NCBI GenBank assembly: GCA_012719195.1
Contig: JAAYAV010000262.1
Coordinates: forward strand, 1-5,425
Direction of reading: 5' to 3'
From: Anaerolineae bacterium
Lineage (GTDB): Bacteria; Chloroflexota; Anaerolineae; DRVO01
Length of the DNA: 5,425 nucleotides
Of the stretch, positions 4,909-5,425 are shown piece by piece. The notes under the pieces were generated by a model, which did no database searches, had not been told where the DNA came from, and worked only from the letters and a program-made list of their open reading frames with translations. How positions within the stretch are numbered: position 1 is the first letter of the stretch; the number at the start of each line of letters is the position of its first letter. A program made the position numbers and the translations under genes.

Positions 4909-5425
4909 GTGACTGCTGCCCAAGTGCCAGCCTCAGGAGCGGCTCCGGCCCCGACTCAGAAGCGTGGCTTATCTCGCCGCCTGGCCCGCGACCTCACCGG
5001 CTGGGCATTCATATCGCCCTGGGTCATCGGCTTCATCGGGCTGACAGCGTTCCCATTCCTGTTCTCGATCTACCTGAGTCTTACCGAGTACAGCATGGCT
5101 GCCCCGCCAGAGTTCATAGGCCTGGAGAACTTCCGTTTCATGTTCTTCGAAGACCGAGTCTATTGGACTGCCATGCGGGTCACGTGGACGTACGCGGCGA
5201 TCGCCGTACCGCTGGGCATGGTACAGTCGGTCTTCATTGCCCTAATCCTAAACCAGAGGGTCCATGGCATAGCCTTCTTCCGCACCGCTTTCTACGTACC
5301 CGGAATGATCAGCAGCGTCGGGTGGATGCTGGTATGGACCTACCTCCTGAGCAAGAACGGGGCTGTCAACTGGGCCCTGGCGCTTGTCGGCATTGAGGGT
5401 CCGTCGTACCTGAACAGCACCACCT
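4909..5425 (+). CDS. ABC sugar-type transporter permease (MalF/UgpA family), N-terminal part, cut by window edge
   Basis: The frame is open from GTG 4909 to the right edge, giving 172 codons of a protein usually about 290-310 residues long. A short polar Ala/Pro-rich cytoplasmic tail (1-30) leads into the first membrane segment (about 31-58), with GWAFISPWVIGF followed by AFPFLFSIYLSLTEY, the classic start of this family. FIGLENFRFMF (69-79) matches the conserved 'fvGleNy..l' motif. Further membrane segments are about 92-114 (WTYAAIAVPLG...) and about 127-147 (AFYVPGMISSVGWMLVWTYLL), where 'fYlP..is.va..liW..ll' is typical. The conserved EAA loop that contacts the ATPase would lie beyond the window. 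It follows its binding protein and likely forms a heterodimer with a second permease encoded downstream. The ATP-binding subunit is not in the window. Confidence 0.93.
   Translation, partial: MTAAQVPASGAAPAPTQKRGLSRRLARDLTGWAFISPWVIGFIGLTAFPFLFSIYLSLTEYSMAAPPEFIGLENFRFMFFEDRVYWTAMRVTWTYAAIAVPLGMVQSVFIALILNQRVHGIAFFRTAFYVPGMISSVGWMLVWTYLLSKNGAVNWALALVGIEGPSYLNSTT

Noticed and set aside
1..5425. Mobile element, tRNA or attachment site
   Set aside because: I saw no transposase or integrase frame, no long inverted terminal repeats and no tRNA cloverleaf; the genes form an ordinary transport and catabolism cluster.

Overview
The window is GC-rich, gene-dense bacterial DNA. It most likely comes from a Chloroflexota (Chloroflexi) bacterium. 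This rests on the style of the partial regulator at the left edge (an 'LYxPxxL' N-terminus, then a 'LSxRQxYRDxR' helix-turn-helix), on the solute-binding protein's combined twin-arginine and lipobox signal, and on GC-rich codon use. The assignment comes from recognised protein style, not from a database search.

Layout: (1) 1-494, minus strand: the N-terminal 164 codons of a helix-turn-helix regulator that runs off the left edge. (2) 495-660: a divergent control region with TGTCA repeats phased at 11 bp, a candidate promoter on each strand and a 5' leader hairpin. (3) 661-2079, plus: a complete FAD-dependent oxidoreductase. (4) 2080-2138: a short gap holding a perfect 11-bp GC-rich hairpin. 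(5) 2139-3254, plus: a complete sialidase-like (BNR/Asp-box) beta-propeller protein with no signal peptide. (6) 3255-3452: a hairpin after the stop codon, a second pair of 11-bp-phased CTGTCAG repeats, a -10-like box and a leader of about 85 nt. (7) 3453-4817, plus: a complete lipoprotein solute-binding protein of a carbohydrate-type ABC transporter. (8) 4818-4908: an 11-bp GC-rich hairpin and a strong ribosome binding site. (9) 4909-5425, plus: the first 172 codons of a MalF/UgpA-type permease that runs off the right edge.

Together this looks like a carbohydrate or sugar-derivative uptake and catabolism locus. A membrane lipoprotein captures the substrate, the permease (with a partner and an ATPase outside the window) imports it, and the cytoplasmic propeller enzyme and the flavoprotein may process it. 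The substrate cannot be read from the sequence. The best observation is regulatory. Two separate promoters, one before the oxidoreductase and one before the binding protein, carry the same 11-bp-phased TGTCA repeats at nearly the same distance from a -10-like hexamer. This suggests co-regulation of the two blocks by one tandem-binding regulator. On the minus strand the first repeat tract also reads as TTGACA -35 boxes for the regulator gene, which would allow the regulator to control itself. I see no CRISPR array, insertion sequence, tRNA or rRNA, and no clearly new defence or mobile system.
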